From: Hyphomicrobiales bacterium
GTDB lineage: Bacteria; Pseudomonadota; Alphaproteobacteria; Rhizobiales; Beijerinckiaceae
Direction: 5' to 3'
DNA length: 64,000 nt
NCBI GenBank assembly: GCA_016716745.1
Contig: JADJVD010000004.1
Coordinates: 248,001-312,000, forward strand
Under the pieces are notes generated by a model, which saw nothing but the letters and a program-made list of their open reading frames with translations, ran no database searches and was not told the DNA's origin. A program made the translations under genes and the position numbers. This document shows, one piece after another, positions 47,374 through 56,503 of the stretch. Each line of letters starts with the position of its first letter. The stretch's first letter is position 1.

Positions 47374-50300
47374 TCACTCCGCGGCGGCGCGCGCCGCCGC
47401 GGGCTCGGCGCCGGCGGGGGCCTCGACGACGTCCGCGACCGGGGCGCCGCGTCCGGAAATCCAGGCGTCCACCTTGTCGAGATAATAGTAGATCACCGGC
47501 GTGATGTAGAGCGTCAGCACCTGGCTGACGATCAGGCCGCCGACGACGGCGACGCCGAGGGGCTGGCGCAATTCCGCGCCCGCGCCCTCGCCGAGCGCGA
47601 TCGGCAGCGTGCCGAAGATGGCGGCGAGCGTCGTCATCATGATCGGGCGGAAGCGGATGACGGCCGCCTCGTGAATCGCGGTCAGCGCGTCCGCGCCCTG
47701 TTTTCGTCGCTCGATCGCGAAGTCGACCATCATGATCGCATTCTTCTTCACGATGCCGATCAGCATGAGGATGCCGATGATCGCGATGACGGTCAGCTCC
47801 ATGCCGTAGAGATTGAGCGCCAGCAGCGCGCCGAGGCCCGCGGAGGGCAGGCCGGAGAGAATCGTGATCGGGTGGATGTAGCTCTCGTAGAGCACGCCGA
47901 GCAGGATGTAGATCGTCAGCACCGCGGCGGCGAGCAAGGCGCCCTGACCCTTCAGCGCCTCCTGGAAGAGCGCCGCCGTGCCTGTGAAGTTGGTCACGAT
48001 GGAGCCGGGCAGACGGAGCTCCTGCTCGGCGCGGCGAATGGATTCCACAGCCTCGCCAAGCGAGACGCCCGGCGCGAGGTTGAAGGAGAGAGTCACGGCC
48101 GGTTGTTGCGACTGGCGATTGATCGACAGCGGTCCGACGCTCGACTTGATCGTCGCGACTTCCGCCAGCGGCACGATCGCCGCGCCGTTGGTGGCGCGCA
48201 CATAGAGGCGGCCGACGGCGGTCGGATCGTTCTGGAAGGACTTGGTCGAGTCGAGGATGACGGCGTAATCGGCAGACTGCGTGAAGATCGTCGATATCTG
48301 CCGGCTGCCATAGGCGTTGAACAGCGTCTGGCGAATCTGGTCCGAGGTGAGGCCGAGCGCGGCGGCCTTCTCGCGGTCGATGTCGATCGTCAGTTGCGGG
48401 TTCTTGATCTGAAGATCGCTCGTCACGTCGCGCAGCCCCGGCAGGCCGCGCATCTTCTGCTCCATATCGGGCGCGGCGGCGTAGAGCGCGTCGAGATCGC
48501 CCGACTGCATCGTGTACTGATACTGAGCGCGCGAGGGGCGGCCGCCCTGCAGGTTGAAATTCTGCACCGGAATGAAGACCGCGTTGACGCCGGCCACCTT
48601 CTGCGTCTCGCGGCGCAGACGCTGCATGATCTCCTGGATCGGACTGCGCTGTTCTTTCGGCTTCAGCTGAATGAACATCTGGCCCCGGTTGGACTGGCCG
48701 CCGAAGCCGATGGCGGAGGTGAGATACTCGACCGCCGGGTCCTCCATCACCGTTCGCGCGATGGCGCGCTGATGCTGCGCCATGACGTCGAAGGACACGT
48801 CGGGAGCCGCCTCGGTCGAGCCGACGAGCAGGCCGACGTCCTCCTGCGGGAAGAAGCCCTTCGGCACGTTCATGTACATCTGAACGCTGACCGCCACTGT
48901 CGCGAAGGTGACAAGCAGCATCAGGACGCGCGCTTTCAGCGCCTGCGCCAGCGTCCAGTCGTAGCCGCGCGTCAGTTTCTCGATGCCCCAGTCGGCCGCG
49001 CGCAGAATGAAGTTGTGCTTCTCGTGCGGATCGTAAGGGTGCAGCACGCGCGCGCACAACATCGGCGTCAACGTCAGCGAGACGACGCCGGACACCAGAA
49101 TCGACACCGAGATCACGACCGCGAATTCGCGGAAGACGCGGCCGACGACGCCGCCCATGAAGAGCACGGGGATGAACACCGCGATCAGCGAGACGGTGAT
49201 CGACAGAATCGTGAAGCCGATCTCGCGCGAGCCGCGCAAGGCCGCCTCGAACGGCTTCTCGCCACGCTCGATATGGCGGACGATGTTCTCCAGCATGACG
49301 ATGGCGTCGTCGACGACGAAGCCGACGGCGAGCGTCAGCGCCAGCAACGAGATGTTGTCGATCGAATAGCCGAACAGATACATGAAGGCGAAGGTGCCGA
49401 TGATCGACACCGGCAGCGCCAGCGCCGGAATCACGGTCGCCGACATGCTCTTCAGGAACAGGAAGATGACGAGGATGACGAGCACCATCGCCTCGAGCAG
49501 CGTCTTCTGCACGTCGCGCACCGAGTCGCGGATCGACAGCGAACGGTCGACCAGCACGCGCGCCTCGATCGAGGGCGGGAGCTGCGCCTGATAGCTCGCC
49601 ATGCGCGACTTGATCGCGTCGACGACCTCCACCGTGTTGGCGTCCGACTGGCGGAAGATCGCCAGCACGATGGCGCGGTCGTCGCGGAACCAGCCGGCGA
49701 CGCTCTCGTTCTCGACGCCGTCGCGTACGCTGGCGATCTCGTCGAGGCGGACCGGCGCGCCGTTGCGCCAGGCGACGACGAGCGGGCGATAGTCGGAGGC
49801 CTGCTGCATCTGGCCCGAGGCCTCGAGCGTCGTCTGCTGCGTCTGGCCCTGCAAGGCGCCGACCGGCGCGTTGGAGTTGGCGTTGGCGACGGCGGTGCGG
49901 ATGTCGTTCAGCGTCAGCCCGCGCGCGGCGGCCTTGTCCGGGTCGGCGGCGATGCGCACGGCGAATTTCTGCTGGCCGAAGATCGCCACCTGCGCGACGC
50001 CGGCGATCTGCGAGATCTGTTGCGAGAACACTTGCTCGGCGTAATCGTTGACGGTGGCGAGCGGCAGCGTCGAGGACACGAGGGTCAGCAGCAGAACGGG
50101 GCTGTCGGCCGGGTTGACCTTGCGGAAGCTCGGCGGGCCAGGCAGTTCGGCCGGCAGGCGTCGCAACGTCGCCGAGATTTGCGACTGCACGTCGAGCGCG
50201 GCGCCGTCGATGTCGCGGTCGAGATCGAATTGCAGCGTCACGTTGGTCGAGCCGCGGTTCGACGTCGAGGTCATCAGCGAGACGCCGGGGATCGTCGCGA

Positions 50301-50511
50301 AGGCGCGTTCGAGCGGCGCGGCGACGGAGGCGGCCATCGTTTCCGGGTTCGCGCCCGGCAGGCTGGCGTAGACCTGAATGGTCGGGAAATCGACGCGGGG
50401 CAGGGCGGCGACCGGCAGCTTCTGGTAGCCGAAGAAGCCGAACACGATGAACGACACCATGAGCAGCGTCGTCATGACCGGGCGGCGGATGCACAGTTCG
50501 GGAAGCGTCAT
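47374..50511 (-). CDS. RND multidrug efflux permease (AcrB/MdtC-type)
   Basis: A 1045-residue inner-membrane proton-driven pump of the HAE1 class. It has twelve helices with two large periplasmic loops; TM4 carries the paired Asp of the proton relay (LAVGFVVDDAIVMLENIVRH). RPVMTTLLMVSFIVFGFFGY at the N-terminus and IGILMLIGIVKKNAIMMVDF in the C-terminal half are typical, and the whole resembles MdtB/MdtC more than AcrB. It pairs with the adaptor gene 54 nt upstream. No outer-membrane TolC-type gene is adjacent. Confidence 0.93.
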   Translation of the reverse strand: MTLPELCIRRPVMTTLLMVSFIVFGFFGYQKLPVAALPRVDFPTIQVYASLPGANPETMAASVAAPLERAFATIPGVSLMTSTSNRGSTNVTLQFDLDRDIDGAALDVQSQISATLRRLPAELPGPPSFRKVNPADSPVLLLTLVSSTLPLATVNDYAEQVFSQQISQIAGVAQVAIFGQQKFAVRIAADPDKAAARGLTLNDIRTAVANANSNAPVGALQGQTQQTTLEASGQMQQASDYRPLVVAWRNGAPVRLDEIASVRDGVENESVAGWFRDDRAIVLAIFRQSDANTVEVVDAIKSRMASYQAQLPPSIEARVLVDRSLSIRDSVRDVQKTLLEAMVLVILVIFLFLKSMSATVIPALALPVSIIGTFAFMYLFGYSIDNISLLALTLAVGFVVDDAIVMLENIVRHIERGEKPFEAALRGSREIGFTILSITVSLIAVFIPVLFMGGVVGRVFREFAVVISVSILVSGVVSLTLTPMLCARVLHPYDPHEKHNFILRAADWGIEKLTRGYDWTLAQALKARVLMLLVTFATVAVSVQMYMNVPKGFFPQEDVGLLVGSTEAAPDVSFDVMAQHQRAIARTVMEDPAVEYLTSAIGFGGQSNRGQMFIQLKPKEQRSPIQEIMQRLRRETQKVAGVNAVFIPVQNFNLQGGRPSRAQYQYTMQSGDLDALYAAAPDMEQKMRGLPGLRDVTSDLQIKNPQLTIDIDREKAAALGLTSDQIRQTLFNAYGSRQISTIFTQSADYAVILDSTKSFQNDPTAVGRLYVRATNGAAIVPLAEVATIKSSVGPLSINRQSQQPAVTLSFNLAPGVSLGEAVESIRRAEQELRLPGSIVTNFTGTAALFQEALKGQGALLAAAVLTIYILLGVLYESYIHPITILSGLPSAGLGALLALNLYGMELTVIAIIGILMLIGIVKKNAIMMVDFAIERRKQGADALTAIHEAAVIRFRPIMMTTLAAIFGTLPIALGEGAGAELRQPLGVAVVGGLIVSQVLTLYITPVIYYYLDKVDAWISGRGAPVADVVEAPAGAEPAAARAAAE

Positions 50512-50565
50512 CGCCTCGAATTTCCCTATCGTCCCGTGGGTCTTGGCCGCGTCGGAGTTGGGCGC

Positions 50566-51855
50566 TCAGGCGCCGTCGGGTTTCTTGGCCGGCTTCTGCT
50601 GCGCCTCGCCAGCGCCTTGCGCCTGCGCGCGGGCGCGTGGTGCGATCGGCGCGTTCGGCGCGAGCATCGCCTGACCGTCGACGACGACCTTCTCGCCCAC
50701 CTTCAGCCCGCTCGCGATCACCGCCTCGTCGTCGAGATAGCGGCTGACGGCGACCTTGCGCATCTGCGCGGTCTTGTTGTCGTCGGCGACGAAGACGAAG
50801 TTGCCGTTCTGGCCGACCTGCACCGCCTCGCGCGGAACCACGACCGCGTTCGGCTCGACGCGCAGCACGACGCGCACGTTGCAGAACTGGCCGGGCCACA
50901 GCATCTCGTCGGCGTTGTCGAAGATCGCGCGGACGGTGATCGTGCCGGTGGCCGCGTCGATGGCGTTGTCGAGCACGGCGACCTTGCCCTCGGCGCTCTT
51001 CGTCGCGCCCTGCGGCGTCGCCACGGCGCGCGCCTCGCCCGTGGCCATCGCGTCGCGCAAGTCGGGCAGGTAACGCTGCGGCAGGGAGAAGGCGACGTAG
51101 ATCGGCGAGATCTGGTTGATCGTCGCCAGCGCGTTCGCCGCCTCGCCCTGACGGGCGATGTTGCCGGCCTTCTGCGAAACGACGCCGATGCGGCCGGAGA
51201 TCGGCGCCTTCACCGTGTAGAAGCCGAACTGCACGCGCAGGTTGTCGAGCGCCGCCTGATCGGCCGAGGCGACGGCGCGGGCGCTCTGCACGGCGGTCTT
51301 CGCATTGTCGGCGGCGATCTGCGTGCCCGATCCGCGGGCCAGCAGATCGGCGAGGCGGGCGGCGTCGCGCTCGGCCTGTTCGAGCGCCGCGCGGTCCTTG
51401 GCGAGCGCGGCTTCCGCCTGCCGGATCTGCGCCTCGATGGCGCGGGAGTCGAGTTTGGCGATGATCTCGCCTTCTTTGACGGCGGCGCCGTCAGCCACCA
51501 GAATTTGATCGATCTGCGAGTCGACGCGCGAGCGCACGACGACGGTGGCGGCGGGCTGAACCGAGCCGATCGCGTCGAGCCGGACCGGCATGGGCTTGGC
51601 CTCGACCGGCGCCAGCACGACGGAAACGGGCGGCCGTTGCTGGCCGCCGCCCTTGCCGGCCGCCTGCTCGGCGGCGGGCCGGGGCGCATGGCCGAGGCGG
51701 GCGGCCAGCGACTCAGGCAGGGAAGCGCGAAGCGCGACGGCCCGCGCGCCGAGGCCGGGGGCGATGCGGTCAACCGAATCGGGCCAGACCATCGCCGCCA
51801 CGACGCCCGCCGCTGCGACGAGCGCCGCCCATCCGAGTAGTCGTCCGACCTTCAT
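50566..51855 (-). CDS. RND efflux periplasmic adaptor (membrane fusion protein)
   Basis: A 429-residue adaptor of the MdtA/AcrA type. One N-terminal helix (LGWAALVAAAGVVAAMVWPD) anchors it, then a lipoyl-like half (GSVQPAATVVVRSRVDSQID), a long helical hairpin (about 145-215), the second lipoyl half (VKAPISGRIGVVSQKAGNIA) and beta-barrel/membrane-proximal domains. It links the pump to an outer-membrane channel. The C-terminus is Ala/Gln/Lys-rich. It is the first gene of the leftward operon. Confidence 0.92.
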   Translation of the reverse strand: MKVGRLLGWAALVAAAGVVAAMVWPDSVDRIAPGLGARAVALRASLPESLAARLGHAPRPAAEQAAGKGGGQQRPPVSVVLAPVEAKPMPVRLDAIGSVQPAATVVVRSRVDSQIDQILVADGAAVKEGEIIAKLDSRAIEAQIRQAEAALAKDRAALEQAERDAARLADLLARGSGTQIAADNAKTAVQSARAVASADQAALDNLRVQFGFYTVKAPISGRIGVVSQKAGNIARQGEAANALATINQISPIYVAFSLPQRYLPDLRDAMATGEARAVATPQGATKSAEGKVAVLDNAIDAATGTITVRAIFDNADEMLWPGQFCNVRVVLRVEPNAVVVPREAVQVGQNGNFVFVADDNKTAQMRKVAVSRYLDDEAVIASGLKVGEKVVVDGQAMLAPNAPIAPRARAQAQGAGEAQQKPAKKPDGA

Positions 51856-51895
51856 CGCACCAACGCTCCCGTGGCCAGCGTCTGCGCGCGGGCTC

Positions 51896-51909
51896 TTTAA
51901 TGCATTTAA
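51896..51909. promoter_or_regulatory. AT-rich near-palindrome upstream of the RND operon
   Basis: TTTAATGCATTTAA is a near-perfect palindrome centred on ATGCAT, 41 nt before the adaptor start, in otherwise GC-rich DNA. It could be an operator for a TetR/MarR-type repressor or the -10 region of the leftward promoter. No regulator gene is adjacent. Confidence 0.35.
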
Positions 51910-52139
51910 CCGCCAGCATATCAGCCCGGCGCGCGCTGACTACGCCCAGTTAGGGCGGCGCGGCGCTCGTCGCAAATCTGTTGCGCGCGGGCAACTCGCC
52001 CACGGAAAAGGCGCATCCTGTCCAAAAGGAGGCCGGTTTGAGGCGCCGAGCGATTGCGGCGGGGCCCGATCCGTTTAGTTTTGAACCATAACAGAGGTCG
52101 GACTGCGCCGGCCGCGGGGTCAAGAAGAGAGAGAACGAT

Positions 52140-53438
52140 ATGCGCAAGGGGATGAGGGAAGCGCTTCTGGCCGGCGTCGCTGGTTTCGCGATCGCGGCGG
52201 CGGCGACGGGCGCGCAGGCGGGCGGCTTCGCTCTCCGCGAGCAGAGCGCGCAGGGCCTGGGCCAGGCGTTCGCCGGTTCGGCGGCCGGCGCGGGCGGCCT
52301 GTCCTCCATGTTCTGGAACCCGGCCACGATCACCAAGTTCGACGGCGTTCAGTCGTCCTGGTCCGTCAGCGGCATCATTCCCTACTCCCGCGTCACGCCG
52401 ACGGCGACCACGCCGACCGCCGCGCTCGGCGGCTCGGGCGATCTGGCGCAGGACGCGGTGCTGCCCGCCTCCTACGCGAGCATCCAGATCAATCCGTGGC
52501 TGTGGGCCGGCCTGCAGGTGAACACGCCGTTCGGCCTCGCCACCAAGACGCCCTACACCTGGTCCGGTCAGGTCTACAATCGCCTGTCGAAGGTGTTCTC
52601 GGCCGAAGTGACGCCGACCATCGGCATCAAGATCAACGACATGATCTCCGTCGGCCTCGGCCTGCGGGTGATGTATTTCAAGACCCGCCTGTCCTCGGCC
52701 GCCGGCGCCGGCCCCGGCGCTCCGGGCGTCCGTCTGGAAGGCGAGGATCTGACGCTCGGCTTCTCCGGCGGCGTGACCTTCACGCCGTTCGCGGGCACCG
52801 AGCTCGGCATCGGTTACCGCTCCAAGGTGAAGCCGCACCTCGAGGGCACGCTGCTCACACCGGCGACCTACATGGCGATCAACTCCAAGATTTCGTTGCC
52901 GGACCAGATCACGGCCGGTCTGCGCCAGAAGGTGACGGACCAGTTCACCTTCCTCGCCGGCTTCGAGTGGACGAACTGGAGCACGCTGTCGAGCTTCCCG
53001 GTCATCAAGTCGCACGCTCCGGGCGCCGGCGCGACGGTGACGACGCTCGCCTTCCAGTATCGCGACGGCTGGTACGCCTCGATCGGCGGCGAATACAAGT
53101 GGAGCCCGGCCCTGACGGTTCGCGCGGGCGTCGGCTACGAGCGCACCCCGGTGGCCGATGCGGTGCGCACGCCGCGCCTGCCCGACAATGACCGCATCTG
53201 GCTGACCATCGGCGGCACCTACAACTTCAACAGCAAGCTGTCGGCCGATTTCAGCTTCGCGCATGTGATCCCCAAGAAGGGCTCGATCAACATCGCGCCG
53301 GGCCATCCCGCCTTCGCCGGTCTGCCGTTCGCGGCGACCGTCAAGTCGCGGCTCGACATCGTCGCGGTGGGCCTGAACTATCGCTGGGACGATCCGGCGG
53401 TGGTGCAGGGCAATCTGCCGATCGTGCGCAAGTACTGA
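52140..53438 (+). CDS. OmpP1/FadL family outer-membrane transporter
   Basis: A 432-residue outer-membrane beta-barrel for uptake of hydrophobic compounds. A signal peptide (cleavage near residue 28, after AQA) is followed by the FadL N-terminal hatch segment GGFALREQSAQGLGQAFAG and the NPA motif (SSMFWNPATITKF); alternating beta-strands follow to a C-terminal aromatic-containing strand (LNYRWDDPAVVQG). Substrates in this family include long-chain fatty acids and aromatic hydrocarbons. It is monocistronic with a strong terminator; the upstream AT-rich TTTAGTTTTGAACCATAAC (52075-52093) is a likely promoter. Confidence 0.88.
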   Translation: MRKGMREALLAGVAGFAIAAAATGAQAGGFALREQSAQGLGQAFAGSAAGAGGLSSMFWNPATITKFDGVQSSWSVSGIIPYSRVTPTATTPTAALGGSGDLAQDAVLPASYASIQINPWLWAGLQVNTPFGLATKTPYTWSGQVYNRLSKVFSAEVTPTIGIKINDMISVGLGLRVMYFKTRLSSAAGAGPGAPGVRLEGEDLTLGFSGGVTFTPFAGTELGIGYRSKVKPHLEGTLLTPATYMAINSKISLPDQITAGLRQKVTDQFTFLAGFEWTNWSTLSSFPVIKSHAPGAGATVTTLAFQYRDGWYASIGGEYKWSPALTVRAGVGYERTPVADAVRTPRLPDNDRIWLTIGGTYNFNSKLSADFSFAHVIPKKGSINIAPGHPAFAGLPFAATVKSRLDIVAVGLNYRWDDPAVVQGNLPIVRKY

Positions 53439-53461
53439 TCGAGCGCCGCGCGCCTCAATCG

Positions 53462-53492
53462 AAAGGGCCGGTCCTTCGGGACCGGCCCTTTT
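53462..53492. terminator. Strong bidirectional terminator with UUCG loop
   Basis: AAAGGGCCGGTCC (53462-53474) and GGACCGGCCCTTT (53479-53491) form a perfect 13-bp stem closed by TTCG, flanked by A and T runs on both sides. It serves fadL from the left and may serve phaC from the right. Confidence 0.92.
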
Positions 53493-53551
53493 CCTTTGGC
53501 GAGGGGCGGGAGGTTGGCGAGACGCGCCGCCCGCGCGCCTCGCCGCGCCGG

Positions 53552-55843
53552 TCAGGCCTTCATGCGCACATAGTCGCCCGGCGCGTCGGCGATCGGCGGA
53601 TGCGTCTTCGAGCCGGGCTGGCGCGCCGGAACTTTCGCCGGCGCCTGTTCTGCGATCCATTTGATCCAGTCCGGCCACCAGCTTCCGGGCGTCTCCTGCG
53701 CCGAGGCGACCCAGGCGTCGAAGTCGCCCTGCGGAGGGCCGCCCGTCCAGTACTGGTATTTCGGCTTGCCGGCCGGATTGACGACGCCTGCGATGTGGCC
53801 CGATCCGGCCATCACATATTTCACCGGCCCGCCGAAGAAGCTGGCGCCGACAAAGACCGACTTTGCGGGCGCGATGTGATCCTCGCGGGCGGCGAGATCG
53901 TAGATCGGGATCTTCACCTTCTTGAGGTCGAGCTTCACATCGTCGAGCACCATGCGCCCTTGCGTGAGGTTGTTCTCGAGATAGCAGTTGCGCAAATAGT
54001 AGGAATGGTTGGCGCGCGGCATGCGCGTCGAATCCGAATTCCATACCAAGAGATCGAAGGGCATCGGCTCCTTGCCCTTCAGATAGTTGTTGACCCAGTA
54101 GGACCAGATCAGATCGTTCGACCGCAGCATGTTGAAGGCGGTCGCCATCTTCGAGCCCTCGAGATAGCCCTTCTCCTCCATCTTGTTTTCGATGGCCTTG
54201 ATCTGCTCTTCGTCGACGAAGATGCGCAACTCGCCAGGATCGCGGAAATCGACCTGCGTGGTGAACAGCGTCGCGCTCCCGATCCGCTCGTCGCCCTTGG
54301 CCGCCATGTAGGCGAGGGCGACCGACAGCAGCGTGCCGCCGACGCAATAGCCGATCGAGGTGACGCGCTCCTCGCCGGTGATCTCCTTGATGACGTCGAG
54401 CGCGGCGAAAACGCCCTCGCGCATGTAGGCGGCGAAGTCCTTGTTGGCGTGGCGCTCGTCCGGGTTCACCCAGGAGATCGTGAACACCGTCAGGCCCTGC
54501 TCGACCGCCCAGCGGATGAAGCTCTTCTCCGGGTTGAGATCGAGAATGTAGAACTTGTTGATCCAGGGCGGCACGATCAGCAGCGGCCGCTTGAACACGC
54601 TGTCGGTCGTCGGCGTGTACTGGATCAGCTCCATCAGCTCGTTTCTGAACACCACCTTGCCGGGCGTCGTGGCGAGGTTGACGCCGAGCTGGAACCTCGA
54701 ATTGTCGGCCTGCCGGATCTTCAGGTTGCCGTGCCCGGCCTGAATGTCCTCGGCGAGCATCTTCATGCCGCGCACGAGGTTCTCGCCGCTCTGCGAAAAC
54801 GTCTCGCGGATGAGTTCGGGATTGGTGGCGAGGAAGTTCGTCGGCGACAGCGCGTTCAAGATCTGGCGCACATAGAACTGCGCCTTTTCGCGGGTGTGCG
54901 GGTCGAGCGTCTCGGCGCGGGCGGCGAGACCGTTGGCCCAGCGCGAGGTGATGACGTAGGCCTGACGCAGGAAATCGAACACCGGATTGCGCGACCAGTC
55001 GGGATCGGCGAAGCGCTTGTCGGCGGGCGGCGGCGCGGCGACGGTCTCGGCGTCCTCGCCCGACAGGCGGCGCAGCGTCGTCGCCCACAATTCGAAGAAC
55101 TTGCCGGCGAGTTCGGCCTGCGCCGACACGATGCGCTGGGGATCGGAGATCCAGTATTCCGCGACGCGGCCGATGGTGTGCACGGCGTCCGTCGCCTCGT
55201 CGGACAGCTCCGACTTCACCTCGCCGGTCTCGCGCGCCTGCACATAATTGGCGACCGCCTTGCCGCTCTCTTCGACGAGCCGCGCCATGTTTTGCGCCAG
55301 CGCGTCGAAATCGGGCGCCGTCAACCCGCCGATCGACATCGGATCGGAGGCGGCCGGCTGCGGTCGCGCAGCGTCGGCGGGCCTTGCGGGCGCAGGCGCT
55401 TCGGGGGCAGGGGGCGCGGACGCCGCCGCCTTGACGGCCGGTTGCGGAGCCGCCGGCTTCGCGGCGGCCTTCTTCGGGGCCGGTTTGGAAGAGGCGGCCT
55501 TGGGAGCGGCGGCCTTGGGAGAGGCGGCCTTGGGAGCGGCGCGGACCGATCCCGCGGCGCCGGGGGGCGGCGCAGGCTGCGGCGCCTCGACCGCCGGCGT
55601 CGCACGCGCGGGGGTGAGCGGCCGGGCATGGCCCATGCTCGCAGCGGCGTGCGGCTTGGGCGTATGGACGGGATGGGTCGCCTGCGCCTTGTGCGCCGGC
55701 GCGGCAGGCGCGGCCTTGCGCCTGGCCGGCGTCTTGCCGGCCGCCTTCGGCGCGCCCTTGCCGCTGCTCTTGCCGGCGTTCTTGCCGCTGCTCTTGCCGG
55801 CGCCGCGCGGCGGCGCAGCCGGCGTGTCGTGCTCGATGCTCAT
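53552..55843 (-). CDS. phaC: Class I polyhydroxyalkanoate synthase with histone-H1-like N-terminal tail
   Basis: A 763-residue enzyme that polymerises 3-hydroxyacyl-CoA into PHA at granule surfaces. The catalytic core has the lipase-like box GYCVGG with Cys500, Asp in YDLAAREDHIAP and His in GSGHIAGVV, plus PPWINKFYILDLNPEKSFI, all class I marks. The first 170 or so residues are extra compared with usual class I enzymes (about 580-600): Lys/Ala/Pro-rich, with repeats such as APKAAS and KPAAPQPAVKAA, like histone H1 or the tail of the phasin PhaF. ATG 55843 has GGAGGAG upstream. No phaA, phaB or phasin gene adjoins it. Confidence 0.93.
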   Translation of the reverse strand: MSIEHDTPAAPPRGAGKSSGKNAGKSSGKGAPKAAGKTPARRKAAPAAPAHKAQATHPVHTPKPHAAASMGHARPLTPARATPAVEAPQPAPPPGAAGSVRAAPKAASPKAAAPKAASSKPAPKKAAAKPAAPQPAVKAAASAPPAPEAPAPARPADAARPQPAASDPMSIGGLTAPDFDALAQNMARLVEESGKAVANYVQARETGEVKSELSDEATDAVHTIGRVAEYWISDPQRIVSAQAELAGKFFELWATTLRRLSGEDAETVAAPPPADKRFADPDWSRNPVFDFLRQAYVITSRWANGLAARAETLDPHTREKAQFYVRQILNALSPTNFLATNPELIRETFSQSGENLVRGMKMLAEDIQAGHGNLKIRQADNSRFQLGVNLATTPGKVVFRNELMELIQYTPTTDSVFKRPLLIVPPWINKFYILDLNPEKSFIRWAVEQGLTVFTISWVNPDERHANKDFAAYMREGVFAALDVIKEITGEERVTSIGYCVGGTLLSVALAYMAAKGDERIGSATLFTTQVDFRDPGELRIFVDEEQIKAIENKMEEKGYLEGSKMATAFNMLRSNDLIWSYWVNNYLKGKEPMPFDLLVWNSDSTRMPRANHSYYLRNCYLENNLTQGRMVLDDVKLDLKKVKIPIYDLAAREDHIAPAKSVFVGASFFGGPVKYVMAGSGHIAGVVNPAGKPKYQYWTGGPPQGDFDAWVASAQETPGSWWPDWIKWIAEQAPAKVPARQPGSKTHPPIADAPGDYVRMKA

Positions 55844-56000
55844 GAGGCTCCTCCCGCCGCGATTATTCGGGACCGGCGCGTTGCGGTCCAGTTTCAACCA
55901 TATTAGGGCTTTATTCAGCCTGAGCGCCAATGGTGATTAGGTCGTAGGGCGCCTGCGTCGGCGCAAAAGATTCAGGCCGTGCGGCCGCGACGGATTCGCG

Positions 56001-56411
56001 ATGCGAAAAACAGTGTTCATCGGTTCGCTTCTGGCGCTGCTCGCCGGCGCCGGCGTCGCGTGCGCGCAGGAGGCCGAAGCCGGCCCCGGCAAATCGCTCG
56101 CCAAGGCGATCAACATGGCGACCGATCCGCCGACGCCGAAGGATTTCGTCGTGCAGTCCCGTCCGCCCGCCGAGAGGCTGGACTACATCCCCATCGGCGC
56201 GCATCGCGCCGAGCGGGAACGCAAGCCGATGGATCCGCAAACCGTCAAGGCGCGCGAGGCCGCGCTGAGCGCGCTCGCCGAGCGGCAGAAGGCCCGGCTC
56301 GGCGGCCGGCCCGGCGCGCAGCCGAAATTGCGTCTGCCCGCCTACGCGCTGAAGGCCAAGGCCGAGCACGACGCGATGGTCCGAGCTCGTAGCCGCGCCG
56401 GCGCAAACTGA
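56001..56411 (+). CDS. Exported hypothetical protein
   Basis: A 136-residue protein with a signal peptide (MRKTVFIGSLLALLAGAGVA, cleavage after ACA near residue 22). The mature part is basic and helical, with AKAINMATDPPTPKDFV and RLDYIPIGAHRAERERKPMD. It has no Cys apart from the one in the signal peptide. I do not recognise a named family; similar short exported proteins precede this aminotransferase gene in Rhizobiales. It is divergent from phaC. Confidence 0.65.
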   Translation: MRKTVFIGSLLALLAGAGVACAQEAEAGPGKSLAKAINMATDPPTPKDFVVQSRPPAERLDYIPIGAHRAERERKPMDPQTVKAREAALSALAERQKARLGGRPGAQPKLRLPAYALKAKAEHDAMVRARSRAGAN

Positions 56412-56503
56412 CATTTGCCGGCGCGGTCATTCGTTCGCGTTTCCCGCTTTCTCCAATCAATCGCCCAAGGACGCCGACGCGGCGCGCGGGCAGAGAGACG
56501 ATC

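Noticed and set aside
47311..51840. A 1509-codon open frame on the plus strand
   Set aside because: It lies exactly opposite the RND pump and adaptor genes, is Arg/Asp/Glu/His-rich and has no domain; GC-rich DNA leaves the antisense frame open.
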